In this document: one piece after another, positions 35,830 through 47,599 of the stretch
How the letters are laid out: each line of letters begins with the position of its first letter
Position numbering within the stretch: the stretch's first letter is position 1
NCBI RefSeq assembly: GCF_009727055.1
Contig: NC_052356.1
Location: forward strand, 4,691,193-4,755,192
Length of the DNA stretch: 64,000 nt
Source: Benincasa hispida
Lineage: Eukaryota; Streptophyta; Magnoliopsida; Cucurbitales; Cucurbitaceae
Reading direction: 5' to 3'
Made by a program: the position numbers and the translations under genes
Notes under the pieces: model-generated
Seen by the model: only the letters and a program-made list of their open reading frames with translations
What the model was told of the DNA's origin: nothing
Database searches by the model: none

Positions 35830-36890
35830 TGTTTTTCATGCTCTCTGTCATCAACTACAACATGAGAAAGACCTGAATATGATACGCATTTGAAGTGATC
35901 ATAGTAGGGAGTTTGAAAACTCTCAATTCACTGAGTTTTGTCAATCTATTGGGATTCACCATGAGTTTTCTGCTCCTATTACACCACAGTAGAATGGAAT
36001 TGTGGAAAGGAAAAACAAAACTTTTCAGGAGATGGCTCGTGCGATGATACATGCAAAGCATCTACCATTTCACTTATGCGTAGAAGCTCTAAACATAGCC
36101 TGTCATATAAATAACAGAGTGCTTTTACGACCAAGAACTTCAAGCACTATGTATGAAATATGGAGAGGTAGAAAACCTAGTGTGAAATATTTTCATGTCT
36201 TCGGAAGTGTCTATTACATTCTTATTATTAAAGAGGCTAGAAGAAAATGGGATTCCAAGTCTGATGAAGGGATATTTCTTGGATATTCCTTAAATAGTCA
36301 AGCTTATCGTGTCTATAACAAACAAACTCATACTGTAATGGAGTCTATTAACGTTGTAATTGATGACGATATTACTTCTCCTTATTCTTCTCTTATTAAA
36401 GAAGAAGATCTCAATATCACTCTAGTGGTTAATACTAATGTGCCTAACATCTCATTTTATATGTCGACATACATGAATTCAAAAAATATTGTGGAGATTA
36501 ACAAGAATATCACTGAACAAACAGATGCAAGCAACAAGCAACCTTCCAATAGGGTTTGTAAAATTCTCCTCCTAGTAACATTATTGGGGACCTGGAAGAT
36601 GAAGTGATAACCAGAAGAAAGGATAAGGTTAATCATCATGGCATGATTAACAATATTTGCTTCACTTCTCCTGTTAAACCAAAAGATATTAAATAAGCTT
36701 TAAAGATGTATGTTGTGCAAATGCCATGTAAGAGGAGCTCGGGCAATTTTTGAGGTATGACGTCTGGACTATTGTTACCAAGTCGGATTTTGTGAATGTT
36801 ATTAGCACAAAGTGGATTTTAAAAAACAAGATAAATGAGAATGGAAATGTGATCAGAAATAAAGCAAGATTAGTGGCCCAAGCATGTGGT
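35830..36890 (+). pseudogene. Second copia lineage: integrase and start of reverse transcriptase, truncated
   Basis: Integrase remnants start near 35870 (SDHSREFEN, second catalytic Asp). GIVERKN at about 35998-36018 keeps the catalytic Glu, and IWRGRKPSVKYFHVFGS and GIFLGYSLNSQAYRVYN are the integrase C-terminal blocks. A linker follows, then the reverse transcriptase start (YDVWTIVTKSDFVNVISTKWILKNK and RNKARLVAQ) to about 36885. Wording of these motifs differs from copies 1-4, so it is another lineage (Tork/SIRE-like in feel). It is cut at 36890 by an LTR start. Its 3' end may be the RNase H piece at 46990-47262, which would then be separated by the insertions between. Confidence 0.78.
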
Positions 36891-37174
36891 TGTTGGGAAT
36901 GTCCTAAAAACTCGCAGTTCGTAAATATTGTTAACATATTCTATTTATCAATAAAAGTATTCTTAACTATTTTATTCAATAAATTGTTATTGATATTGCA
37001 TTCTGTTATAAAAATCCAATAAACAGATCCATGACTATAATATATGTACTTTAACTTTATGTGGTGACATAAAAGTGGATCAAGTTGTAGTATATAGCCA
37101 AAATGGTCTATAAGTATATGGATGAGATTGGGTACCTCATTCTGGTGACACTATTGGATGCGACCTTTGTATAC
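36891..37174 (+). repeat. Copia LTR fragment, plus orientation
   Basis: TGTTGGGAATGTCC starts at 36891 and matches the LTR at 31977 and its continuation at 34039 (TACTTTAACTTTATGT, GGTACCTCAT, TTTGTATACTGATA). It breaks off at 37174 where the gypsy LTR begins. Confidence 0.75.
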
Positions 37175-38852
37175 TGATAATGGACAGAAATGCACGTTAT
37201 CATTGTGCTAAGTTCTTAAACAATGCTAGCTTGCGTTGATAAAACATGTTAAATTACATCCAAAAAGCATCAAATTCATAATATTGCGGTCGCATGCGTT
37301 CATCGCATAGGAACAGTTGATTTTTGTATTTTTATGCAGAAAATGTGTTGAAGCAAGGCAAAAATTGTAATCATAGGAAATCATTGGTCGAGCATAGCAT
37401 TATCGCAAGGCTTTACGGTGATTGTGTTAGCAAACATTTTCTCAAGAAGGATTGCCACAAATTTTTCGGCGCAACATGGTGGGTGCATCTGGGTGAAAGA
37501 CATAATTAATCACGATGGGATAGAAAGTTGATGACAGTCAAATCCGAATTAAGTTGATAGCCGCTAACGATAACAAGTACATTCAGCTTTTCGGTGACAA
37601 ATATTCGACGTATTAGTCGGGAATTAAGCTGTCCCATCTGTGCAATCATGAGAGAGAAGCCGCCTTTCACCCTGGAAGTTCTATAAATACCAAAGGCATC
37701 CTTCAGAAAAGAGGTTCAGCTGTTTTACGAGTTCACAATTCTGTTGATAGTTTAGCCTTGTTCTTAGATTTTCTTTCATTCTAAGGTGGACACGAGAGAA
37801 GGAGGTTGTGCCAACAGATCATTCCGGTAAGCTTGGGAGAGCGTCGGAAGCTTCACGGACAGAGAGAGGGCCGACGCCTGCAGAAGCAGGAATATCTTTT
37901 AAATCGAATAAAGATTGACAGTGTAAAAGCCTAGGTCAGTAAAGAATTGCGACCAGGCTCTCTACCTTTATCTTCCATTGTTATTTTGTACTCAAACTTA
38001 TTTATAAAAATGGAATTTCCTTCTCTATATCTGTTCACTCTCTGTTATTTACGCATGAGTAGCTAAATCTGTTGAATGGGTTGAGAAGCATTTAGCTAGC
38101 ATAACTGGGAATCTTCATTCTATGCGATTATCTTGTATTATGTATGCTTCATTCTTCTATTAGAGATACTCGGGAGGGTAGTCTAAGGACAAGATCTAGG
38201 CTTAAGAAAGTCATGTTAGAATCTAGGCTCGGAAGAGTCAGATTAGAACGCATAATCAAGAGATATGAGCTTAGGAATAAGCATTGTTTGTTATTAACGC
38301 ATCGCATGCATCCTAGAGATAGGATATGATTGTGTGCGGTCACCTTGCCTTTATGCATCTTGCATCATCGCATAGGATAAGAGTAGAGACTTAGAAATAA
38401 GCTCAATAGACACTTTTGCATTCAACATATGCGTCCTAGACTTAGAAGCATCGCATTTTCATTGGAAAATGACTTGTTGTGCATGGTTACAGCATGATTG
38501 CATAGTTTAACGCATTCCCAAATAACGCTAGCTAAAGACCTTCTCAACCTGTTCATCCGCATACTCAGTGCATCTATCATATAATCCAAATTTTCTCAAA
38601 TCCGCCGTAATTGTTTATTTTTCATTATCGCAATCAATAACAAACCAACAATTAATTGAGTTACCAGTTACCGCAAAGTTTTCTAAAAATTACCAACGCA
38701 ACCTATTTTCACAAGTCCCTGAGTTCGACCCTAGACTTACCAGGAAACTCAGTGGAGTTTACATTTAGATTCCTCTAAGGAAACTTGAGTGCTCAACGCA
38801 TTTTTCACCATCGCATTTCATTGACAATTTCACTTCATAAAATAACGCATCA
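37175..38852 (+). repeat. 5' LTR of the Athila-like element
   Basis: TGATAATGGACAGAAATGCA to AATAACGCATCA, 1,678 bases. It is collinear with the solo LTR at 20842-22530 (minus). Short open frames at 37324-37509 and 38144-38358 lie inside the LTR and are not genes. Confidence 0.88.
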
Positions 38853-38858
38853 AATTTT

Positions 38859-38876
38859 TGGCGTCGTTGCCAGAGA
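38859..38876 (+). promoter_or_regulatory. Primer-binding site, complementary to tRNA-Asp
   Basis: TGGCGTCGTTGCCAGAGA matches the tRNA-Asp 3' end (TGGCGCCGTTGCCGGGGA) at 16 of 18 positions and lies six bases after the LTR. The minus-strand sister element at 5319-5336 has a different mismatch. Confidence 0.85.
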
Positions 38877-38929
38877 CTTTGGCAAAATAGTATGCTAACG
38901 GTAATTTTTCTGATTTCTTTGCAGACTCT

Positions 38930-40603
38930 CAATCTTTGCCGAATTACGACCCAGAGATTGAGAGAACATTTAGACGAAGATTAAGAGACCGGCAACAACA
39001 ACAGTCAAATAAAGAAGAGATGGCGGAGCAACCTGGAAACGGAGCAACAAACGAAAACAACGACATGACGAATCCAATCCTTCTTGCTAACGATCGCAAT
39101 AGACTCATTAGGGACTATACATCGCCAAACATCTATGATTTCTCTCCAGGAATCATGAGGCCTTCCCTCAATAGAATCAGATTCGAAATGAAACTGGTGA
39201 TGTTGTAGATTATCCAAACTGTAGGACAATTCGGAGGACGGTGTGGCGAGGACCCACACGCCCACCTCCGAAGCTTTATTGAAATTTGAAATACTTTTTT
39301 GCTCCCAAACATCTCTGCCAAAAAAGTTCGACTAACTTTGTTCCCATTTTCTCTTTGTGATCAGGCAAGGAAATGGGCGTATTCTCTCGAGCCGGGAGAG
39401 ATCACTTCATGGGAATAGGTCGTAAAGAAATTTATGAAGAAATATTTTCCGCCTACTGAAAATGCTAGACGAAGGAAACTTATAACAAATTTTGAACAAG
39501 ACATTGATGAATCGCTCAGCGATGCCTGGGCGAGGTTTAAGAGGTTGGTTCGGGACTGTCCACACAATGGTTTTCCAGACTGCCTTCAGATGGAAATCTT
39601 TTATCATGGTTTGAATCCCGCTTCGCAAACCACTACCAATGCAACAGCCATTGGTGGTCTGCTTGATAAAACGTATGACGAGGCTAAGATTATCTTGGAT
39701 CGCATCTCTAAGAACCACGAAGATTGGAGGGAGAGTGATCAAAGACTGAGAATTAAGGATAACGACGCAAGTAATGGTGCTATTACTTCACTACAGAATC
39801 AGATGACCGCAATGATGAACTTAATTCAAAGAATTGCGATCAGTAGCTCAACACCGCAAAATGGGCAAATCAACGCAATTACTCAAAACACCGCAAGGTG
39901 TGCAACTTGCGGTGATGAGCACGCAATGGAAGAATGCCCACAGAATCCACAGTCTATTTACTTTGTGAAAAATAATCCCTTTTCGAATACCTACAACCCC
40001 GGGTGGAGAAACCACCCCAATTTTACATGGAAGAATCAGCAGCAGAATTTCAAACCTATGGCGCAGAAAGAAGGGCCACCTGGATTCTTCCCACGCAATA
40101 ACGGTCAGACAAGCAATCAAGCTAATAGCTCACAACCACCACAATCTTCTTCCTTGGAAAGCCTATTGAAGCAATATATAGAGAAAAACGAAATGGTGCC
40201 TTAAAGTCAAGCTACGTCCATCCGCAATTTAGAATTATAAATGGGCCAGATTGCAAGTGAGCTAAAGAACAGACCGCAAGGGGCTCTGCCGAGTTCAACA
40301 GAACTCCAATGCAACCTGGGGGGGATCAGATAAAGAGCAATGTCAGGTTGTGACATCCGAAGTGGAAAAACTGTGGAGCGAGAAAGAAAGAAGCCTAGCC
40401 GAATTACTCCCATTGTGGTGGAACCTGAAATTGCAGTGACGCAAGAAGAAGAAGGAGAAAAAGAAGCAATAGAGCCAGAAGTTGCTCGACCTCAAAGCCA
40501 ACAGAGAAGGGGACCATGGGAGTGCAGTTACCACCCTTCCCGCAAAGACTTAGAAAGAAAAAGAATGACGAGGTATAGTACCAACACTTTCTGTATATGT
40601 TAA
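38930..40603 (+). pseudogene. Gag of the Athila-like element, broken
   Basis: Open from about 38936 (NYDPEIERTFRRRLRDRQQQ); an ATG lies at 39020, equal in position to the ATG of the minus-strand copy at 5118. The N-terminal part stops at 39206 after a frame change. The gag core 39434-40204 has KKYFPPTENARRR, CPHNGFPDCLQMEIFYHGLN and KTYDEAKIILDRIS. A zinc knuckle, CATCGDEHAMEEC, at about 39901-39939 is of the short CX2CX3HX4C form typical of this clade, followed by NTYNPGWRNHPNFTW. After a stop at 40202-40204 the tail continues with GQIASELKNRPQGALPS and RSGKTVERERKKPS (40340-). Confidence 0.85.
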
Positions 40604-41300
40604 AACAATTACATATTAATAATATTCCATTCAGTGAAGCGATTGAGGAAATGTCTGCCTACGCAAAGTTTCTGAAGGATATTATAACCAAGAATAAGGG
40701 AGTTGGTAAGTTTTACACGGTGGCATTAACGCAAATTTCGAAATCAATCATTCCATCGAAGATGAGCGATCCTGGGAGCTTTACTATACCCTGCTCCATA
40801 GGAGGACTATACATCAGGCAAGCCTTGTGTGACCTTGGAGCCAGCATCAATTTGATGCCTCTGTCAATCTTTAAGTAATTTAATGTAAGGCAACTTGCAC
40901 CCACAACTATGACTCTCCAACTGGCCAATAGATCTCTAGTGCATCCAGAGGGAAAGGTGAAGGACGTGTTGATCACCATTGACAAATTTATCCTACCAGC
41001 CGACTTTATCATCTTGGATTACGAGGCTAACAAAGATGTGCCCATCATTCTGGGGTAACCATTTTTATCAACAGGTCGTGCCCAGTTTGATGTGCATAAA
41101 GGGGAGATCACTTTGAGCATAAGCGGGCAGAAGCTCAAGTTCAACATAATCCGTGCCATTAAGTTTCTTGACGAAGAAGACCTGCATGACTCAGATGACG
41201 ACCAGAATTTTATGGAAGAAGAAAGTTTGACAAAGAGAATGAAGAAGAGGATGCAAACGCATCCGTTGTTGCCTGTAATGCGATCATAACAAAATCAAGC
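40597..41300 (+). pseudogene. Protease region of the Athila-like element, broken
   Basis: Aspartic protease fold with the active-site block ALCDLGASINLMPLSIFK (about 40824-40875), where DLGA replaces the common DTGA as is usual for the Athila clade. A TAA follows at 40876-40878. The second half (LANRSLVHPEGKVKDVLI, PADFIILDYE, PIILG) runs from about 40915 with a TAA after ILG at about 41057 and then ends in GRAQFDVHKGEITL. Cuts the gag-pol polyprotein in intact relatives. Confidence 0.82.
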
Positions 41301-41312
41301 AAGGAAGAAAAG

Positions 41313-43323
41313 ATGATCACAAACCAAGAAGAAGAGCCAACAAAAAAAGAAGAAAGAAAAACAACGCAATTATCCCAAGTAGAACCACCAACATTGGAAT
41401 TAAAGACCCTGCCGACCTATTTAAAGTACACATTTTTGGGGCAGGATGAGAAGCTATCAGTTATTATTTCCTCTGAGCTTAACGAAAACCATGAGAATGC
41501 GTTGATGAGCATTCTGAGGAAACACGTGCGAGCAATTGGCTGCACACTCACTGACATTAGAGGAATCAGCCCAGCGTACTGTATACACCGCATTCGTCTC
41601 AAAGAAAACCATAAGGCAACGATCGAACATTAGTGCAGGCTTAACCCTGCGATGAAAGAGGTCGTTAAAAAGCAGATCATAAAATGGTTAGATGCGGGCA
41701 TTATCTATCCAATAGCAGATAGCACGTGGGTCAGCCCCGTGCAGTGTGTGCCAAAAAAGGGTGGCACGACGGTAGTCCCGAACGAAAACAATGAATTAAT
41801 ACTGCAAAGGACCGTCACTAGGTGGCGCATTTGCAAAGACTACCGAAAGCTGAATGCAGAAACCAAGAAAGATCATTTCCCCCTACCGTTCATTGATCAA
41901 ATGCTAGTCCATCTAGCTGGAAATGACTTTTACAGCTTTCTAGATTGCTATGCCGGGTATAACCAGATTATAATAGCTCAAGAAGACCAAGACAAGACCA
42001 CATTCACGTGCCCATATGGGACCTTTGCTTTCCGCCATATGTTGCTCGACCTCTGCAATGCGCCAAGCACATTCCAAAGGTGCATGATGGCCATCTTTTC
42101 AGACTATCTTGAGAACTCTATTGAAATCTTCATGGACGACTTCTCTGTCTATGGGCACACCTATGAAGTCTGTCTGGCCAACGTGGAGAAGATACTGAAA
42201 AGATGAAAGAAGATGAATCTTGTTCTTAACAGGGAAAAATGTAATTTTATGGTCAAGGAAGGCATCACGGGCACAAGGTTTCTCGGGATGGATTGGAGGT
42301 GGATAAAGCAAAAATAGAAGCAATTGAAAAACTTCCACCTCCAACAAGTGTGAAGGTTGTACGAAGTTTCTTGGGGCATGCTGGATTCTATAGACACTTT
42401 GTCAAGGACTTTTCAAAAATAGCACGACCACTAAGTGCGTTGATGGAGGCTAAAAGAAAATTTGATTTTGACAACAATTGCCTCAATGCATTCAGGATTT
42501 TGAAGAATGCACTGACTACCACGCCCATGTTAATCGCATCTGATTGGACACTTCCTTTGAATTAATGTGCGATGCAAGCGGGTATGCGATGGGAGCAGCT
42601 CTGGTATAGAAAAGAAATACAATTTTATATCCCATTGCATATGCGAGTAAGACACTGAATCCTGTTCAGACTAATTACACCACCACAGAAGAAGAGCTAC
42701 TTGCGGTAATTTTTGCGTTAGAAAAATTTAGAGCATATCTGTTGGGAACAAAGGTACTCATCCACACTGATCATTCGGCGATAAAGTATTTAATGACAAA
42801 GAAGGATGCGAAGCTGAGGTTGATCAGATGGGTTCTCCTTCTCCAGGAATTTGACATAAAAATAATTGATCGCAAGGGGATGGAGAACCAAGTTGCGGAT
42901 CACTTGTCCAGATTGGAAAACCCAGAGGTTGACCGCAATGAGTCAGAGGTGAGTGCGGTGTTCCCAGATGAGCAGCTGTTTCATATTGAAGAAGTGCCAT
43001 GGTACACTGACATAGTCAACTATCTGGTTTGCAACCAACTTCTAGACGATTATACTTACCACCAGAAGAGAAGGCTCAAGTACAAATGCAGATCATATTT
43101 CTGGGATGAGCCAAATCTGTATAAAAGAGGGGCAGACCAGATTCTGCGACTATATGTACCAAATGCTGCTCAACAACGCATATTATCGCAATGTCATGAC
43201 TCACCATATGGTGGGCACTTTAGAGAACAGCGCACCGTAGCTAAGGTTTTACAGAGTGGATTCTTTTGGCCAACATTATTTAAGGATGTAGCTGATTACG
43301 TGATGAAGTGTGATCGGTGCTAA
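41313..43323 (+). pseudogene. Reverse transcriptase, RNase H and integrase zinc finger, copy A
   Basis: RT starts after a Lys/Glu-rich linker; a TAG at 41631-41633 interrupts just before MKEVVKKQIIKWLDAGIIYP. Motifs: WRICKDYRKLNAETKKDHFPLPFIDQ, FYSFLDCYAGYNQI (catalytic Asp), TFAFRHMLLDLCNAP and the FMDD active site at about 42130. A TGA at 42204-42206 is followed by a shifted RNase H linker ([15 protein letters not shown]). The frame changes again at about 42563 and resumes at 42742 with [11 protein letters not shown]. The integrase HHCC finger (SPYGGHF to CDRC) ends at a TAA (43321-43323) in place of Gln. Confidence 0.85.
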
Positions 43324-43586
43324 CATACAGGTAACATTTCATGGAAACATGCAATGCCTATAAACATCATCTTAGAGCTTGAGTTATTCGACGTATGGGG
43401 TATCGACTTCTTGGGACCATTCCCTCCATCGAATAGTAAAACTTATATTTTGTTATCCGTCGACTATGTATCCAAGTGGGTAGAGGCAATGGCATGCGCC
43501 ATAAACGATGTCGCACTAGTCTCTTAATTCCTGAAGAAAAACATTTTCACTCGTTTTGGCACCCCACGTGCCATAATAAGTGATGA
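43324..43586 (+). pseudogene. Integrase core start, copy A, cut by the assembly gap
   Basis: [13 protein letters not shown] (first catalytic Asp, about 43400) and [13 protein letters not shown] are visible, then a TAA at about 43525 and FLKKNIFTRFGTPRAIISDE, where the second catalytic Asp is the penultimate residue before the N at 43587. Copy B shows the expected continuation from the same point. Confidence 0.82.
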
Positions 43587-43587
43587 A

Positions 43588-44816
43588 NTCTGCAATGCGC
43601 CAAGCACATTCCAAAGGTGCATGATGGCCATCTTTTCAGACTATCTTGAGAACTCTATTGAAATCTTTATGGACGACTTCTCTATTTATGGGAACACCTA
43701 TGAAGTTTGTCTAGCCAACTTGGAGAAGATGCTGAAGAGATGCGAAGAGACGAATCTGGTGCTCAATTTGGAAAATGCCATTTAATGGTAATGGAGGGCA
43801 TAGTGTTGGGGCATAAGGCTTCCCAGAACGGGTTGGAGGTGGATAAAGTAAAAATCGAAGCAATTGAAAAACTACCACCTCCAATAAGCGTGAAAGTTGT
43901 ACGAAGTTTCTTGGGGCACGCTAGATTCTACCGACGCTTTGTCAGAGGCTTTTCGAAAATAGCACGACCACTGAGTGCGTTGTTAGAGGCTGATAGAAAA
44001 TTTGATTTTAACGACAATTGCCTCGATGCATTCAAAGTTTTGAAGAATGTGCCGATTACCGCACCCGTGTTAATTGCACCTTATTGGATACTGCCTTTTG
44101 AAATAATGTGCGATGCAAGCGGGTATGCGATGGGAGCATCTTTGGCACAAAAGAGAAAAACAATCTTACATCCCATTGCATATGCGAGTAAGACATTAAA
44201 TCTTGCTCAGACGAATTATACCACCACAGAGAAAGAGCTTCTGGCGGTAATTTTTGCGTTGGAAAAATTCCGAGCATATCTGCTTGGGACAAAGTTAATC
44301 ATACATACTGATCACTCGGCAATAAAGTACTTAATGGAAAAGAAGGATGCAAAGCCGAGGTTGATCAGATGGGTTCTCCTCCTTCAAGAATTTGATATAG
44401 AAATAATTGATCGAAAGGGAACGGAGAACCAATTTGTGGATCACTTGTCCAGATTGGAAAATCCTGAGGTTGACTGCAATGAGTCAGAGGTAAGTGCGGT
44501 GTTCCCGGATGAGCAGTTGTTCCACATTGAAGAATTGTCGTGGTATGCTGACATAGTCAACTATTTGGTTTGCGGACAATTTTCGGAAGATTATACCTAC
44601 CACCAACAGAGGAAGCTCAAACATAAATGTCGATATTATTATTGGGATGAGCAAAATTTGTACAAAAGAGGGGCAGACTAAATCCTGCGACTATGCATAC
44701 CAAATGCTGCTCAGCAACGCATTTTATCGCAATGTCACTTCTCACCATATGGTGGGCACTTTGAAGGACAGCGCACCGCAGCCAAGGTTTTACAGAGTGG
44801 ATTCTTTTGGCCAACA
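43588..44816 (+). pseudogene. Reverse transcriptase end and RNase H, copy B
   Basis: Starts with CNAPSTFQRCMMAIFSDYLENS and the FMDDFSIYG active site, then changes frame near 43740. From 43707 to 44681 it is open through [15 protein letters not shown], the RNase H domain ([45 protein letters not shown]) and the [11 protein letters not shown] link. A TAA at 44679-44681 interrupts before [17 protein letters not shown]. This is the longest open pol segment of the element and the least damaged RNase H. Confidence 0.85.
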
Positions 44817-45839
44817 TTGTTTAACGATGCAGTTGACTATGCCAAGAAGTGTGATCGGTGTCAACGCATAGGTAACATTTCATGGAAACATGCAATGCCG
44901 ATGAATATCCTCTTGGAGCTTGAGTTGTTCGACGTGTGGGGTATTGATTTCATGGGACCATTCCCTCCCTCTAATGGTAAACATTACATTTTATTAGTCG
45001 CCGACTATGTATCCAAGTGGCTAGAGAAAGTGGCGTGCACCGCAAGCAATGCGACGGTAGTCTCTCAATTCCTAAAGAAAAACATTTTCACTCGTTTTGG
45101 AACCCCAGGTGCCATAATAAGTGATGAGGGCTCTCACTTTATCAATCATACTATTAAGGAGTTGCAGCGCAAATATAACATTCTCCACAAAATGGCCACC
45201 GCATAACATCCGCAGACGAATGGTCAGGCCGAGAAGTCCAATCGAGAGATTAAGCTGATACTCGAGAAGGTAGTAAGGCCTTCACGAACAAATTGGGCAA
45301 CAAAGCTCGATGATGCGTTATGGGCGTACCAGACTACATCTAAAACACCTATAGGCATGTCACCATATGCGTTGGTCTTTGGTAAGGCGTGTCATTTTCC
45401 TCTGGAGCTGGAATACAAGGCATTGTGGGCAGTGAAGAAATTAAACTTTGGTCTGAAGAAAACAGGAGAAGCGAGAAAACTTCAACTGGTCGAGCTAAAA
45501 GAATAGAGGATTAACACATATGAGAACGCAAAGATTTACAAGGAGCATACCAAGCATTGGCACAACAAATACATATGCGGTAAAAACCTCCAAGTCGGGC
45601 AGAGGGTCTTATTATTTAACTCACGACTACAGCATTTCCCTAGAAAATTAAAATCGCGCTGGTCCGGACCCTTCATCATTAAATAAATATTCCAACATGG
45701 AGTGGTGAAGCTGATCACTAAGGATGGAAGCCGTACATTTAAGGTTAATGGACAGCGAGTTAAGGCATATTACGAGGGTGGTTTTCAGCCAGAAAAGACC
45801 TCAGTGGATCTGAAAGTAAGTCACCATGATCAACGTATA
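44817..45839 (+). pseudogene. Integrase, copy B, broken by point stops
   Basis: [37 protein letters not shown] (first Asp), TRFGTPGAIISDEGSHFIN (second Asp), then a TAA at 45204-45206 where Tyr of [11 protein letters not shown] is expected. [12 protein letters not shown] keeps the catalytic Glu. The C-terminal part ([55 protein letters not shown]) carries two more stops, at about 45504 and 45684. It ends at a stop near 45840. Between 45840 and the LTR at 46302 there is no gene; a short (TA)n run sits at about 45978. Confidence 0.85.
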
Positions 45840-46301
45840 AATAAATGACCGCAACTCCACTGCCAAGTAGGTATGAGTTTAATATGAGGAAGAGTACATT
45901 ACTCGTAGTTGGATGTCCGCATGACACAGGTGAGGGCAAGCCAAAACGAAGGCAAGGCACTTGGATCAGCGCAACGTCAGAAATATATATATATATTACA
46001 ACAGTGTTAAGAAATATGCAAGGATAAAATCATTTGACACCCCGGTGGAAAAAATTTTCTTTTTGAAATAAATCATGCGATGTCCCGAAAGTTAGTAAAG
46101 TCTTTTTTAAGGTTAAGCTTGCAGTCCTTAGGTCTTAGAAATATTTATAGAGTTGACTTGAACAAGAATTAAGGAAATTTTGGTATATAGGATTTGAACG
46201 AAGTATCCTTGACAAATCTAGGAAAAGAACATTGCGGTCGACTTGCTAAAGGAAATCTTTAGCTTATGCTTGAGAACAAGCATTGTTTAAATTCGGGGGT
46301 G

Positions 46302-46560
46302 TGATAACTGGTAGAAATGCATGTTATCATAGTGCTAAGTTCTTAAACAATGTTGGTGTGCGTTGATAAAACATGTTAAATTGCGTCCAAAAAGCATCAA
46401 ATTCATAATATTGCGATTGAATGCGCTCATCGCATAGGAACAGTTGATTTTTGTATTTTTATGCAGAAAATGCGTTGACATAAGGCGGAAATTGCGATCA
46501 TAGGAAATCATTAATCGAGCGTAGCATTACCGCAACTCTACACGATGACTGCATTCGCTT
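46302..46560 (+). repeat. 3' LTR of the Athila-like element, partial
   Basis: TGATAACTGGTAGAAATGCATGTTATCATAG follows the polypurine tract and matches the 5' LTR through TTTTTATGCAGAAAATG and ATAGGAAATCATT to about 46530. Beyond that (to about 46890) the sequence keeps a similar GCAT/CGCA-rich style but no longer aligns, so either a variant LTR or another fragment follows. No gene is visible from 46560 to 46990. Confidence 0.75.
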
Positions 46561-46989
46561 GACGAGCACAACTCCCATGCGATAGACGCATACAGCTGAT
46601 TACCGCAACATCCATGCATTGATCGATGCATTTGCCTTTCCAATGGAGTGTTTCTCCGCATGCGGTGGTTGTTTGCGTTCATTTCCTGCATTAGCTACAA
46701 AGATAGAAAATTGAACGCATAATTAACGAAAGATAACGGGTTAGCTGAGATTTGACATGTTGATCGACACAAACTCATATTCTCGTGAATTCCTATCATG
46801 ATCGATGCATATTTTGCCTAACAACCTTCATAATTCTAAGTAAAAGGCCTAAGATGACATGCATTTCTGCATGTCATCATTTTATTTGTCTCCCTGGTTA
46901 CTCTATTGTTTTAGATTGGTACTAGTACTTCTCTTGATTTGGGTCCTTTTGTTATGAATCAAATTAAACGTCATATTGGTTCTCAGGAT

Positions 46990-47262
46990 TTAAAGCTTCC
47001 CATTTGTTATCCCCGATCGATGGAGTGTTGCTAGATCAGAAACCATACATTATTTATTCTAATGAAGTTGTTGGTCTAGCTCCAATGCCTTTTTCTGTCC
47101 ATCCAAAACTTTTGCAAAACTTTCATGTGCCTAATCTTGCAGTTCCTACTACAGACGCTTTTGTTGATGGAATATGTAAGGGATTTACTAAATCCCCCTT
47201 TGGTAGTCACGTTCTACATTATCTGTCATCTAATCTCAAAGACATTGATGCTCAGCTTTAGA
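46990..47262 (+). pseudogene. Copia RNase H C-terminal fragment (second copia lineage)
   Basis: IIYSNEVVGLAPMPFSVHPK resembles the copia RNase H block that in intact relatives reads like (V)I(Y/W)CDN-x2-A-x2-L-x2-NP-x-FH. FHVPNLAVPTTDAFVDGICKGFTKS follows and matches the terminal VPS-x-DQ-ADIFTK-type block. A deletion lies between the two. A stop at 47260-47262 ends it. The match is by pattern, moderately sure. The 3' untranslated part (47263-47587) ends with a polypurine tract, AAAGGGGAAGA, next to an LTR. Confidence 0.55.
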
Positions 47263-47599
47263 AACTTCAGAAGTGTACAGACATAGTGATTGGTTTTTGG
47301 CCACAATGTGTGCTACTTTGGTGGGTTCTGCTGAAGCATCTTCGTCTGGTGCTTAATTTTTTTTTAATGAAAGAAAAGGGAGAGTTTTGTGGTTGGAGTT
47401 TGTTTTGTTGTTGCTACTTGTCAGATGGTGTTTTGTGGTGTTTGTTGTTTTAATCTAAAGACTTTGTTTTTTTGTTGGCTTGTTCTAGTTTTATCTGATA
47501 TTAATACTTCTGTAAAGACTTCTTTACTGACATTTAGTCATGTTTGATGTTTGTTTTATGTTCTACCTATAAAAAGAATTATAAGCCAAAGGGGAAGAT

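Larger units (their letters stand above)
42052..45121 (+). other. Assembly join at N 43587: two diverged 1.5 kb RT-to-integrase copies end to end
   Basis: 42052-43586 and 43588-45121 line up base for base at an offset of 1,536, both starting TCTGCAATGCGCCAAG and ending AAGTGATGA, but differ at many positions (for example CAT/CAC, GGATAAAGC/GGATAAAGT). A single N separates them. Either two contigs from different element copies were scaffolded together, or a genuine tandem duplication was not closed. Confidence 0.8.
37175..46560 (+). mobile_element. Athila-like Ty3/gypsy retrotransposon, nearly complete, internally duplicated
   Basis: Order: 5' LTR (37175-38852), tRNA-Asp primer-binding site (38859-38876), gag, protease, reverse transcriptase/RNase H, integrase, second RT-to-integrase segment after an N at 43587, polypurine tract ATTCGGGGGTG (about 46291-46301) and the start of the 3' LTR at 46302. 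The 3' LTR matches the 5' LTR for about 230 bases (to around 46530) and then diverges or is truncated. A possible target site, TATAC (37170-37174), has no visible partner. All frames are interrupted, so the element cannot move on its own. Confidence 0.88.

Noticed and set aside
38936..39208. Independent small gene with its own start at 38936
   Set aside because: The first codon there is TTG, and the sequence is the conserved N-terminal part of Athila-like gag; treated as part of the gag pseudogene.
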